Assembly: GCA_000237975.1 (NCBI GenBank)
Contig: CP003179.1
Location: 2,572,270-2,636,269 of the forward strand
DNA: 64,000 bases
Direction: 5' to 3'
Source: Sulfobacillus acidophilus DSM 10332
Lineage (GTDB): Bacteria; Bacillota; Sulfobacillia; Sulfobacillales; Sulfobacillaceae
Shown: in pieces, positions 63,903 through 64,000 of the stretch
Numbering within the stretch: the stretch's first letter is position 1
How the letters are laid out: every line of letters starts with the position of its first letter
Program-made: the position numbers and the translations under genes
The notes under the pieces: generated by a model
Told to the model about the DNA's origin: nothing
Database searches by the model: none
The model's input: the letters and a program-made list of their open reading frames with translations, nothing else

Positions 63903-64000
63903 CCCACACCCGGTTCCTGACGCACGTCCCCTATCAAGTAGAGAGGCGGAGCGGTATCCGGCCAGGCCTTTTGAAGGGCGGACACGTCCTCCTCCGATAC
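63893..64000 (-). CDS. purM: Phosphoribosylformylglycinamidine cyclo-ligase, C-terminal end (partial)
   Basis: The frame entering from the right edge encodes 35 residues (LQKAWPDTAPPLYLIGDVRQ near the end) and stops at 63893, overlapping purN. The place directly before purN and the end-of-protein sequence suit PurM, but too little is visible for certainty. Confidence 0.6.
   Translation of the reverse strand, partial: VSEEDVSALQKAWPDTAPPLYLIGDVRQEPGVGWR

Overview
The window looks like a chromosomal segment of a spore-forming, aerobic, thermo-acidophilic Firmicute of the Sulfobacillus type. This is inferred from moderately high GC, strong AGGAGG ribosome sites, a Gram-positive gene set (GatCAB, PcrA-LigA, YerC-like regulator, GerD-like germination lipoprotein, KimA-like K+ importer, PrgI-type secretion genes) and a complex I operon without nuoEFG. 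No 16S gene is present, so the genus is a guess.

Region 1 (2-12513): the oxidative pentose phosphate operon gnd(partial)-zwf-opcA-pgl on the plus strand converges on a complete 11-gene nuoABCDHIJKLMN operon on the minus strand. The last genes, pgl and nuoN, overlap by 9 nt. Region 2 (12514-16628): divergent from nuo lies an electron-transfer operon: a small membrane protein, a NapH/CcoG-like membrane iron-sulfur protein, two ferredoxins and a HesB/IscA-like carrier. It converges on a second 7Fe-type ferredoxin and a cupin gene. A promoter with nested palindromes sits at its head. Region 3 (16629-26700): accessory genes. These are a DUF2249-ABC exporter operon with a CRP/FNR-type box, a rhodanese gene, two tandem Cys-rich proteins of unknown family behind a perfect CRP/FNR-type box, a tiny membrane peptide plus zinc ribbon, a beta-carbonic anhydrase, a three-gene pilin/TadE cluster, an MFS exporter and a GT87-like membrane protein. 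Region 4 (26749-35418): small and unknown proteins, a DapA-like protein with an altered active site, DUF1284, a KimA-like transporter, an MFS carrier overlapping a methyltransferase gene, and the pxpBCA 5-oxoprolinase operon.

Region 5 (35588-45271) is the most unusual part. A tadA-tadB-tadC operon (plus) converges on a minus-strand operon that joins VirB2-like, VirB6-like, PrgI/VirB3-like, a split VirB4 pair, an SAF/CpaB-like protein and an unknown soluble protein. No relaxase, VirD4 or integrase is seen. A class C-like group II intron with its reverse transcriptase is inserted just after the shared terminator between the two operons. I read this as a hybrid of a Tad pilus and a minimal type IV secretion system, possibly a domesticated DNA-transfer or surface-pilus machine comparable in parts list to archaeal Ced systems.

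Region 6 (45356-64000) is mostly housekeeping on the minus strand: thioesterase, APC permease (plus), HPP protein, rlmD, gatCAB, oppDF, pcrA-ligA, yerC-like, a GerD-like lipoprotein and purM(partial)-purN-purH-purD. Several good intrinsic terminators separate these units. No tRNA, rRNA or CRISPR array was recognised.
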